From DATLYH01 sp035575035 (GTDB lineage Bacteria > Planctomycetota > Planctomycetia > Gemmatales > Gemmataceae), in NCBI GenBank assembly GCA_035575035.1, contig DATLYH010000156.1:1-11655 (forward strand): DNA of 11,655 nucleotides, read 5' to 3'. The stretch's first letter is position 1, and every line of letters begins with the position of its first letter. The position numbers and the translations under genes are program-made. The notes under the pieces were generated by a model. The model was not told the DNA's origin. It saw only the letters and a list, made by a program, of their open reading frames with translations, and ran no database searches. This document shows positions 1 to 5,715 of the stretch, in pieces.

Positions 1-279
1 CGCATCGCTCTCCCTCGGATTATTCCTGGAGGAACCCAGCCGTCGCTTTCCGCCGTGCAAGCCGCCCTGCTCGGTCATTTGGCCGGCGACGGCTGCACAC
101 TGCCGCGGCACTCGATGCAGTACACTACACGGGAGATCGACACGCTTAGCGCTCTCGCAACGAGTGATGTCTACTGGGACCAGATCCGTTCCATAAGCCC
201 GGATGGCGACGAAGAAGTTTATGACCTGACTGTCCCCGGCCCGGCCAACTTTGTGGCCGGGGACATTATTGTCCACAAC
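1..279 (+). other. DnaB intein, C-terminal part, with endonuclease domain apparently deleted (mini-intein)
   Basis: The intein C-terminal splicing region is clear. Block F is VYDLTV (217-234) followed by NFVAGDIIV, and block G ends in His-Asn (274-279) with Ser as +1 extein residue (280-282). The flanking SIEQDAD is the downstream extein of the DnaB site used by the Synechocystis and Rhodothermus inteins. Upstream, ALPRIIP (near 10-30) resembles the segment after the N-terminal splicing domain, and LLGHLAGDG (70-96) is the first LAGLIDADG-type motif, followed by CTLPRH and QYTTRE. In full-length relatives more than 200 residues separate YTTRE from SDVYWD. Here they are about 10 codons apart (133-180), so the rest of the endonuclease, including the second LAGLIDADG motif, is missing. 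Seen: the motifs and the short spacing. Inferred: loss of homing activity with splicing retained. Confidence 0.88.
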
Positions 280-474
280 AGCATCGAGCAGGATGCGGAC
301 ACCGTCATGATCCTGCATCGCCCCGAGTTGTACGAGCCGGGCCAGCACGAAGGGACGGTGGAAGTCATCATCGCCAAGCAGCGCAACGGCCCCACCGGTG
401 AGCTGACCCTGACGTATCTCAAGCAGTACATGCGCTTCGAAGACCACGCGGTCGGCACCCCGTTCGACATCTGA
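1..474 (+). CDS. dnaB: Replicative DNA helicase DnaB, C-terminal part with in-frame intein (5' end outside window)
   Basis: The frame is open from base 1 and ends with TGA at 472-474, so the true start lies upstream of the window. Codons 280-471 encode the C-terminal end of the RecA-like ATPase domain of DnaB, the hexameric helicase that unwinds DNA at the replication fork. It starts SIEQDADTVMILHRPELY and contains AKQRNGPTGE, the DnaB H4-type segment with the arginine that acts across the subunit interface. Codons 1-279 are intein, which must splice out post-translationally to give working helicase. The GTG at 55 is inside the intein and is not a start. The protein ends with a short EDHAVGTPFDI tail. 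Identification rests on direct motif recognition and is very secure for the extein part. Confidence 0.95.
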   Translation, partial: RIALPRIIPGGTQPSLSAVQAALLGHLAGDGCTLPRHSMQYTTREIDTLSALATSDVYWDQIRSISPDGDEEVYDLTVPGPANFVAGDIIVHNSIEQDADTVMILHRPELYEPGQHEGTVEVIIAKQRNGPTGELTLTYLKQYMRFEDHAVGTPFDI

Positions 475-490
475 AGCGGCCGGACTCGCG

Positions 491-520
491 TTGTCAGAAG
501 GGGCGTCCCGCCGCTACAAT
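491..520 (+). promoter_or_regulatory. Sigma70-like promoter upstream of ispF-cysS
   Basis: TTGTCA at 491-496 and TACAAT at 515-520 are separated by 18 bp. Each hexamer matches the housekeeping consensus at five of six positions. The element lies 17 bp after the dnaB stop and would start transcripts near 527, giving ispF a leader of about 75 nt that contains the hairpin at 539-571. It is a sequence match only. Planctomycete promoter rules are not well defined. Confidence 0.5.
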
Positions 521-534
521 CCAGCCCGACGGCA

Positions 535-573
535 GTCCCCCCCTCTCCTCCGCTTCGGGGGGGAGAGGGGGAC
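535..573. repeat. GC-rich intergenic palindrome, copy 1 (hairpin between dnaB and ispF)
   Basis: Bases 539-551 (CCCCCTCTCCTCC) pair with 559-571 (GGGGGAGAGGGGG) in a 13-bp stem with one G-T wobble and a 7-nt loop, GCTTCGG. Outer GT and AC can extend the stem past a CC bulge. No T-tract follows, so it is not a typical intrinsic terminator. It may still end dnaB transcription or form a structured leader for ispF. A related palindrome lies at 2597-2624. Confidence 0.75.
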
Positions 574-600
574 CGCACCATCCGGCATCCGGGGTGGCTC

Positions 601-1071
601 ATGCGGGTTGGCATCGGACACGACACCCACCGGTTGGCGGAAGGCCGGCCGCTCTTGCTCGGCGGCGTCCGTGTCGAGCATGGCCGCGGCCTGGTCGGCC
701 ACAGCGATGCCGACGTGGTCCTGCACGCCGTCACCGACGCCCTCCTGGGCGCGGCCGGGCTCGGCGACATCGGCGACGCCTACCCCGACACCGACCCCGT
801 TTACAAGGATTGCGACTCCAGCCGGTTCCTGCGCGACACGCTCCAGCGCCTGAACCGGCTGGGCTGGCGGCCTGTCAATGTGGATGTCATTATCTTCGCC
901 CAGGAGCCGAAGCTCGGCCCGATCAAGGCCGAGATCCGCCGCCGCCTCGCCGACTTGCTCGGGCTTGATGTCTCGGCCGTCAACGTCAAGGCCAAGACCG
1001 GCGAGAAGGTCGGCGCCATCGGTCGCGGCGAGGCCATCAGTTGCCAGGCGGTCGTGCTGATCGACCAGTAG
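601..1071 (+). CDS. ispF: 2-C-methyl-D-erythritol 2,4-cyclodiphosphate synthase IspF
   Basis: IspF converts 4-diphosphocytidyl-methylerythritol 2-phosphate to methylerythritol 2,4-cyclodiphosphate and CMP, the fifth step of the cytosolic MEP isoprenoid pathway. The 156-residue product is full length for this trimeric enzyme. The divalent-metal ligands are in place at the standard numbers: Asp8 and His10 in GHDTHRL, and His42 in HSDADVVLHA. GDIGDAYPDTDP and the C-terminal KAKTGEKVGAIGRGEAISC match the substrate-binding and cytidine-site regions. The ATG at 601 is chosen because MRVGIGHD is the normal N-terminus. A G-rich stretch just upstream (591-597) could serve as a ribosome binding site. 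cysS follows after 12 nt, so the two are probably cotranscribed from the promoter at 491-520. There is no functional link between the two products beyond housekeeping. Confidence 0.97.
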   Translation: MRVGIGHDTHRLAEGRPLLLGGVRVEHGRGLVGHSDADVVLHAVTDALLGAAGLGDIGDAYPDTDPVYKDCDSSRFLRDTLQRLNRLGWRPVNVDVIIFAQEPKLGPIKAEIRRRLADLLGLDVSAVNVKAKTGEKVGAIGRGEAISCQAVVLIDQ

Positions 1072-1083
1072 CAAGGGATAAAC

Positions 1084-2562
1084 ATGGCTTTGCATGTCTA
1101 TAACACGCTGACTCGCCGCAAGGAAGAATTCACCCCGCCCCCGCCCGCCCCGATCGGCATGTACGTCTGCGGCCCGACGGTCTACAAGCCGAGCCACATC
1201 GGCCATATGGTCGGCCCGGTCATCTTCGATACGGTCAAGCGCTACCTTACCTACCTGGGTTATCGGGTCACCTGGGTCGTCAACATCACCGACGTTGATG
1301 ACAAGCTGATTGTCCGCGCCCGCGAACTGGGCACCACCGTCGCGGCCCTGGCCGAGCAGATGACGCGCGATTATGTCGAGTGCCTCCGGCGGCTGAATGT
1401 CACCGGCATCGACCAGATGCCGCGGGCGACCGAGCACATCCCCGAGATGATCGAGATCATCCGGGGACTGATTGACAAGGGCTACGCCTATGCGGCCGGC
1501 GGCGACGTTTACTTCGACGTGACCCGTGACCCCGACTACGGCAAGCTCTGCCGCCGCGACCCGGAGCAGATGGCGGCGGGGGCGCGGATCGAGGTGAGCG
1601 AGAAGAAGCGCAACCCCGGCGACTTCGCGTTGTGGAAGGGAGCCAAGCCGGGCGAGCCGGCCTGGGACAGTCCCTGGGGGCCGGGCCGCCCCGGCTGGCA
1701 CATCGAGTGCTCGGCCATGAGCATGAAATACCTCGGCCCGACGCTTGATATCCACGGCGGCGGCGACGACCTGAAGTTCCCGCACCACGAGAATGAATTG
1801 GCCCAGTCGGAGTCATACACCGGCCGGCCGTTCGTCCGCTACTGGATGCACAACGGCCTTTTGAAGATGGGCACGGCCAAGATGGCCGGCTCGGTCGGCA
1901 ATGTGATCAACATCGCCGACCTGCTCCAGCGGCACGCCGCCGAGACAGTGCGCTTCCTGCTCCTGAGTACGCACTACCGCAGTCCCATCGAGTACAGCGA
2001 GAAGCGCCTCGACGAAATGCAGCGGGCGCTGGAGGGGTTCTATCGGTTCTTCGAGCGTTATCAGCGAATCACCGGTCAGAGCTTCTACGACCTTGAGGCA
2101 CCGAAATCGCGGGCGCCGTTCGACACCGGCGGGGCCAGCGAATTGCCGGCGGAAGTGGCCCGGCGGCGGGACGCCTTCCTGGAGCACATGGACGACGACT
2201 TCAACACCGGCGGGGCCATCGGCGTCCTCTACGAGCTGCTGACCACGTTGAACCGCTTCGCCGACAGCCGGCAGCTCGAAGCGGGCCGGGCTGATCCCGC
2301 GGTGCTGGCCGACTTCCGCCGCGGCGTGGTGGTGCTGAGGGAACTGAGCCAGATCCTGGGCCTGTTCCGCGAGCCGCCCGCTGCCGGCGCCGGCGGCGAC
2401 CAGTTGGTCGGCGGCCTGATGCAATTGCTCATCGACCTGCGGGCCGATGCCCGCAAGGCCAAGAACTTTGCTCTGGCCGACCAGATCCGTCAGCGCCTGG
2501 CCGAGCTGGGCATCACGCTGGAAGATCGGCCCGGCGGCACGACCTGGCGGTTGGGGCAGTAA
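1084..2562 (+). CDS. cysS: Cysteinyl-tRNA synthetase CysS with variant KMSKS motif
   Basis: This class I aminoacyl-tRNA synthetase charges tRNA-Cys with cysteine in the cytosol. The 492 residues are slightly longer than the E. coli enzyme (461). The zinc ligands that select cysteine sit at the E. coli positions: Cys29 (YVCGPTVY), Cys209 (WHIECSAM), and His234 with Glu238 in FPHHENE. The HIGH motif is at residues 38-41. The second ATP-binding signature, normally KMSKS, reads KMAGS at 266-270, so the second lysine is a glycine. The surrounding residues (GSVGNVINIADLL) remain family-like. The DALR-type anticodon-stem domain occupies roughly residues 330-470, and the extra length includes a loop around 345-360. 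It starts 12 nt after ispF. The reading frame is intact with uniform codon use, so the motif change is not part of a pseudogene. Confidence 0.97.
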   Translation: MALHVYNTLTRRKEEFTPPPPAPIGMYVCGPTVYKPSHIGHMVGPVIFDTVKRYLTYLGYRVTWVVNITDVDDKLIVRARELGTTVAALAEQMTRDYVECLRRLNVTGIDQMPRATEHIPEMIEIIRGLIDKGYAYAAGGDVYFDVTRDPDYGKLCRRDPEQMAAGARIEVSEKKRNPGDFALWKGAKPGEPAWDSPWGPGRPGWHIECSAMSMKYLGPTLDIHGGGDDLKFPHHENELAQSESYTGRPFVRYWMHNGLLKMGTAKMAGSVGNVINIADLLQRHAAETVRFLLLSTHYRSPIEYSEKRLDEMQRALEGFYRFFERYQRITGQSFYDLEAPKSRAPFDTGGASELPAEVARRRDAFLEHMDDDFNTGGAIGVLYELLTTLNRFADSRQLEAGRADPAVLADFRRGVVVLRELSQILGLFREPPAAGAGGDQLVGGLMQLLIDLRADARKAKNFALADQIRQRLAELGITLEDRPGGTTWRLGQ

Positions 2563-2563
2563 T

Positions 2564-2624
2564 CCCGGCGCTACATCGTTTAGCTGCGGGCCCCCTCCCC
2601 TCTTCCCCTCGGAGGGGAGAGGGG
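2564..2624. repeat. GC-rich intergenic module, copy 2 (CTACA box plus hairpin between cysS and ruvC)
   Basis: Two bases past the cysS stop is CCCGGCGCTACA (2564-2575), which matches CCCGCCGCTACA at 507-518 at 11 of 12 positions. Twenty-one bases later a hairpin begins: 2597-2602 and 2604-2609 pair with 2613-2624 (12 bp, one bulged T at 2603, loop CGG). Copy 1 has the same order with a 20-nt gap between box and stem. The stem sequences, CCCCTCTCC against GGAGAGGGG, are alike in both. Function is unknown. Terminator, REP-like element and leader structure are all possible. Confidence 0.7.
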
Positions 2625-2648
2625 GCGAGTGGTTAAACGCCCTCTCTC

Positions 2649-3170
2649 ATGGCCAATACCGACAACAACCGTCCGGGCCCGCGCATCCTCGGGGTTGATC
2701 CCGGACTCCAGGTCACCGGCTACGCCGTCATCGAGGCGGGCCCCCGCGGTCCGGTCGTCTGCGAGGCCGGCGTCATCCGCAGCGCCGTCGGCCGCGAACC
2801 TACGGACATGGCCCGTCGTATTCATGCTGTGTACACTGGTATAGTGGAAGTGCTGGAGCAGTTTCGGCCGCGGGTCGTGGCTGTGGAGCAGCTTTACGCC
2901 CACTATGAACATCCCCGCACCGCCATCCTGATGGCCCACGCGCGCGGGGTGATCTTCCTGGCAGCCGCCCAGCGCGGGCTGGAGGTGGTCAGCTACAACG
3001 CCACGCGGATCAAGAAGACCATCACCGGCAGCGGCAAGGCGTCCAAGGAACAGATGCAACACGCCATCCAGCGCGAGCTGAGCCTGGCCCAGCTGCCCGA
3101 GCCGCCCGACGTGGCCGACGCCCTGGCCGCGGCGCTGTGCCATTATTACGTCCAGAAATTGCCGGCCTGA
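2649..3170 (+). CDS. ruvC: Holliday junction resolvase RuvC
   Basis: RuvC is the dimeric, metal-dependent endonuclease that cuts Holliday junctions symmetrically after RuvAB branch migration. The 173-residue product has the RNase H-like fold signature. GVDPG holds the first catalytic aspartate (Asp17), VAVEQLY holds the glutamate (Glu80), and DVADALA supplies the last two acidic residues (Asp154 and Asp157). The DNA-contacting stretch YNATRIKKTITGSGKASK is well preserved. The N-terminus is about ten residues longer than E. coli RuvC. The ATG at 2649 has no clear adjacent Shine-Dalgarno sequence. The only purine-rich run (2611-2625) is part of the hairpin module. ruvA begins 8 nt after the stop, indicating an operon with ruvA and ruvB. 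Confidence 0.97.
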   Translation: MANTDNNRPGPRILGVDPGLQVTGYAVIEAGPRGPVVCEAGVIRSAVGREPTDMARRIHAVYTGIVEVLEQFRPRVVAVEQLYAHYEHPRTAILMAHARGVIFLAAAQRGLEVVSYNATRIKKTITGSGKASKEQMQHAIQRELSLAQLPEPPDVADALAAALCHYYVQKLPA

Positions 3171-3178
3171 GGTAGCCC

Positions 3179-3805
3179 ATGATCACCCGAATCACCGGCA
3201 TCCTGAACCGGGTTCTCGACGAGGAGGTCCGGCTCCAGGTAGGACCGCTCGAATACCAGGTGCTGGTGCCGGAGTTTGTCCGCCGCCAACTGCAAATGCG
3301 CATCGGTCAGGAAGTCACTCTCCACACCAGCCACTATTTCGATGGCAATCCGATGCAGGGGCGGGTGGTGCCGCGGTTGGTCGGTTTCACCAGCGAGGCC
3401 GAGCTGGAGTTCTTCGAGTTGTTCTGCACGGTGGACAAGGTCGGCATCCGCAAGGCGATGAAGGCGCTGACCCGGCCGATCCGCGAGATCGCCGACGCCA
3501 TCCAGCGCCAGGACCCCAAGTGGCTGACCACGCTGCCCGGCGTCGGCGCCGCCACCGCCGAGCAGATCGTTGCCACTCTGCGCCGCAAAGTGACCCGTTT
3601 TACCGTGATGCCGGAGGCAGCCGCGAACGGCGAGCCGGCCGCGGCGGCAGCGGTCAACGGCGATGTGCTGGAAGAGACTTACCAGGCCCTGCTTGCCCTT
3701 GGCCTCAGTCCGGCCGACGCCCGTGACCGCCTTGACAAGGTGCTGGCCGGCGGCCGGTCGTTCGGGTCGGCCGACGAGATGATCCGGGAAATCTTCAAGC
3801 ATTAA
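3179..3805 (+). CDS. ruvA: Holliday junction branch-migration protein RuvA
   Basis: RuvA tetramers bind four-way junctions and load the RuvB motors. The 208 residues cover the three expected parts: an OB-fold domain (about 1-65, starting MITRITGIL), a helix-hairpin-helix domain (about 70-145), and a C-terminal RuvB-binding domain (about 160-208, ending SADEMIREIFKH). The second HhH is typical (LTTLPGVGAATAEQIV from residue 116). The first is divergent: VDKVGIRKAMKAL at 85-97 where GVGPK-like residues are usual. An Ala-rich linker (about 145-160) joins domains II and III. GAGG upstream of ATG 3179 suits a ribosome binding site. The gene lies between ruvC (8-nt gap) and ruvB (14-nt gap). Confidence 0.95.
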   Translation: MITRITGILNRVLDEEVRLQVGPLEYQVLVPEFVRRQLQMRIGQEVTLHTSHYFDGNPMQGRVVPRLVGFTSEAELEFFELFCTVDKVGIRKAMKALTRPIREIADAIQRQDPKWLTTLPGVGAATAEQIVATLRRKVTRFTVMPEAAANGEPAAAAAVNGDVLEETYQALLALGLSPADARDRLDKVLAGGRSFGSADEMIREIFKH

Positions 3806-3819
3806 CCAGCGGAGTCGCC

Positions 3820-4860
3820 ATGCCGCGTCAACCTGTGGTTCAGGCCGGGATGTCCGAGGAGGATCGCCAGCGCGACGCCGCCCTGCGCCCCCGCTGGATG
3901 CGTGAGGTCATCGGCCAGAAAGCGGTGGTCCAGCGCCTGAATGTTGTCCTCAACGCCTGCAAGAAGCTCAAGGAGCCGATGCCGCACATCCTCTTCGACG
4001 GGCCGCCCGGCCTGGGCAAGACCACCTTCGCCACCGTCCTGCCCAACGAACTGGGCACATCAATCCAGATGACCAGCGGCCCGGCCCTGTCCAAGCCGGC
4101 CGATCTGCTGCCGTTCCTCACCAATCTCGAAGAGGGCTCTTTCCTCTTTATCGACGAGATCCACCGCCTGCCGCGGGTGGTCGAGGAGTTCATCTATCCG
4201 GCAATGGAGGATTTCCGAATAGACATCGTGCTCGGCGAGGGGCTCAACGCCCGGACCATCTCGATGCGGCTGAAGCGGTTCACCCTGGTGGGAGCAACCA
4301 CGCGGAGCGGCTTGCTCTCCAGTCCGATGCGCGACCGCTTCAAGATGCACGAGCACCTGGAGTTCTACAGCGTCGAGGAACTGGCTCAGATCATCCGGGT
4401 CAATGCCCGCAAGCTGCAAACCGAGATCACCGACGACGCGGCGTTGGAGCTGGCCCGCCGCAGCCGGGGCACGCCGCGCATCGCCAACGCCCGGCTGTCA
4501 TGGACACGTCATTACGCCGCCAGTGAAGCCGACGGCCGGATCACCCTCGATGTCGCCCGCGCTGCTTTGCAAATGGCCGAAGTGGATCCCGAGGGGCTGG
4601 ACAAGCAGGACCGCCGTTACCTGGAGACATTGATCGGCGTCTTCGAGGGGGGGCCGACCGGCGTCGAGGCGCTAGCCGCCACCATGAATCTGCCAGCCGA
4701 CACCCTCAGCGACGAGATCGAACCGTACCTGCTGCGTGAGCAGTTCATCATCCGCACGCCGCGCGGCCGGGTGGCGACGCCGCGCTCTTACCAACTTTTG
4801 GGCCGGCCGATGAAGCAGCGGCCCGAGGAGATCGACCCGCAGCCGATGCTGTTCGAGTAA
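3820..4860 (+). CDS. ruvB: Holliday junction branch-migration motor RuvB
   Basis: RuvB is the AAA+ hexameric ATPase that drives branch migration together with RuvA. The 346-residue product is normal in length. Motifs in order are Walker A GPPGLGKTT (61-69), Walker B FLFIDEIHRL (108-117), sensor 1 VGATTRSGLLSSP, the arginine-finger region MRDRF (170-174), and sensor 2 RGTPRIAN with Arg220. The C-terminal winged-helix DNA-binding domain ends with IEPYLLREQFI and RTPRGRVATPRSYQLLG. Directly after sensor 2 the usual arginine-rich NRLLRRVRD is replaced by NARLSWTRH, a mild divergence. The ATG at 3820 follows a GCGGAG purine run 14 nt after ruvA, consistent with a ruvCAB operon. No terminator-like structure was seen between the stop and the repeats at 4868. 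Confidence 0.97.
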   Translation: MPRQPVVQAGMSEEDRQRDAALRPRWMREVIGQKAVVQRLNVVLNACKKLKEPMPHILFDGPPGLGKTTFATVLPNELGTSIQMTSGPALSKPADLLPFLTNLEEGSFLFIDEIHRLPRVVEEFIYPAMEDFRIDIVLGEGLNARTISMRLKRFTLVGATTRSGLLSSPMRDRFKMHEHLEFYSVEELAQIIRVNARKLQTEITDDAALELARRSRGTPRIANARLSWTRHYAASEADGRITLDVARAALQMAEVDPEGLDKQDRRYLETLIGVFEGGPTGVEALAATMNLPADTLSDEIEPYLLREQFIIRTPRGRVATPRSYQLLGRPMKQRPEEIDPQPMLFE

Positions 4861-4867
4861 GGGGCGG

Positions 4868-4925
4868 CCCGTCGCTAACGCTCCGGGCTCGGAGGACCCG
4901 TCGCTGGTGTTCCGGGCTCGGAGGA
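4868..4925. repeat. Two tandem 29-bp repeats downstream of ruvB
   Basis: Copy 1 (4868-4896) and copy 2 (4897-4925) both begin CCCGTCGCT and end TCCGGGCTCGGAGGA. They differ only at four sites in the middle (AACGC against GGTGT), all transitions, giving 25 of 29 identity. Within copy 1, GCCCG and CGGGC ends can pair across an imperfect hairpin, as in REP-type elements. The array stops two bases before the TTGACA of the next promoter. Confidence 0.85.
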
Positions 4926-4927
4926 CT

Positions 4928-4956
4928 TTGACAACTTATGCCGATTGTGTCATTAT
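4928..4956 (+). promoter_or_regulatory. Sigma70-like promoter for the ECF sigma factor gene
   Basis: A perfect TTGACA (4928-4933) is followed after exactly 17 bp by CATTAT (4951-4956), four of six to TATAAT. Transcription would begin near 4963. This excludes the upstream in-frame ATG at 4955 as a start and leaves a leader of about 80 nt before the GTG at 5042. An autoregulatory ECF-type promoter was not recognised. Confidence 0.55.
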
Positions 4957-5041
4957 GAACAGCACATCGCTCGAGGGCCGGCGGGCGGCCCCGCTTTCGG
5001 GAACTCTCACTCATCCCTCCTCGTCTAAAACACAGGAAACC

Positions 5042-5602
5042 GTGAGCGCCGACTCCCACTGGCTGATTGATGAATGCCTCAAAGGTGACACGGCAGCCTT
5101 CGGGGAGTTGGTGCGCCGCTACCAGGATCGTCTCTACAACACCGTTTATCGGTTGGTCGATAACGCCGAGGATGCCCAAGACGTGGTCCAGGACGCTTTC
5201 CTGAGCGCCTACCAGTCGCTGGGCAGCTTCAAGGGAGACTCGCGTTTCTTTACCTGGCTATACCGCATCGCCATCAACACGGCCATCAGCCTGAAACGGC
5301 GACAACGGGCCGGCCTTAGTCTGGACGCTGGCCGCAACGGCGAGGGGGGAGTTGAGCCGCTGGACGTCTCGGAGTCTAGCCGTCCGGGCCATGCCCTGGA
5401 ACAGGCCGAGGAAGAACGGCGGATTCAGGCGGCCCTGAACCGGCTGTCCCCCGAGCATCGGGCGGTGCTTATCCTCAAGGACATTGAGGGGCAGAAATAC
5501 GAGACCATGGCTGAAATCCTGCAGGTGCCGATCGGGACGATTCGGAGCCGGCTGCACCGGGCCCGGGCGGAGCTGCGGGAATTATTGGCGAGGGAAGAAT
5601 AA
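5042..5602 (+). CDS. ECF-family RNA polymerase sigma factor (RpoE-like)
   Basis: This is a 186-residue extracytoplasmic-function sigma factor that would direct RNA polymerase to a dedicated promoter set. Region 2 spans about residues 18-90: AFGELVRRYQDRLYNTVYRL, the acidic DAQDVVQDAFLSAYQ helix, and FFTWLYRIAINTAI. Region 4 spans about 130-183: LSPEHRAVLILKDIEG, then the helix-turn-helix VPIGTIRSRLHRARAEL. There is no region 3, as expected of the family. The start is placed at GTG 5042 because AGGAAA lies just upstream and the protein then begins at the normal SDSHWLIDECLKGD. In-frame starts at 4907 and 4955 fall in the repeat or the promoter and would add about 30-45 non-conserved residues. 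The next gene encodes a probable membrane anti-sigma partner. Confidence 0.93.
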   Translation: MSADSHWLIDECLKGDTAAFGELVRRYQDRLYNTVYRLVDNAEDAQDVVQDAFLSAYQSLGSFKGDSRFFTWLYRIAINTAISLKRRQRAGLSLDAGRNGEGGVEPLDVSESSRPGHALEQAEEERRIQAALNRLSPEHRAVLILKDIEGQKYETMAEILQVPIGTIRSRLHRARAELRELLAREE

Positions 5603-5715
5603 CAGAACCCCGAGTGTTGGCGCGGGGGTTGCCCGACCTGTTGTTGACGCTCCTGTTGCCGGCCGCGGTGCCTGCGCCCGACCAGGGGCTGCCCTCCGGG
5701 GCAGCAGAGCGACCG

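Noticed and set aside
514..1788. 424-codon open frame on the minus strand
   Set aside because: It lies opposite ispF and cysS, whose products are unmistakable. Long antisense frames are expected in GC-rich coding DNA, and its translation has no family features.
1813..2424. 203-codon minus-strand frame
   Set aside because: Antisense shadow of cysS with low-complexity, His/Gln/Ala-rich translation.
4907..5041. Upstream start (GTG 4907 or ATG 4955) for the sigma factor
   Set aside because: These starts fall in the tandem repeat and the promoter -10 region. The family-like sequence starts just after GTG 5042, which has its own AGGAAA.
5614..5715. GTG 5614 start for the anti-sigma-like protein
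   Set aside because: It would add a signal-like hydrophobic N-terminus ahead of the cytoplasmic sigma-binding motif, giving contradictory topology. ATG 5716 gives the usual arrangement.
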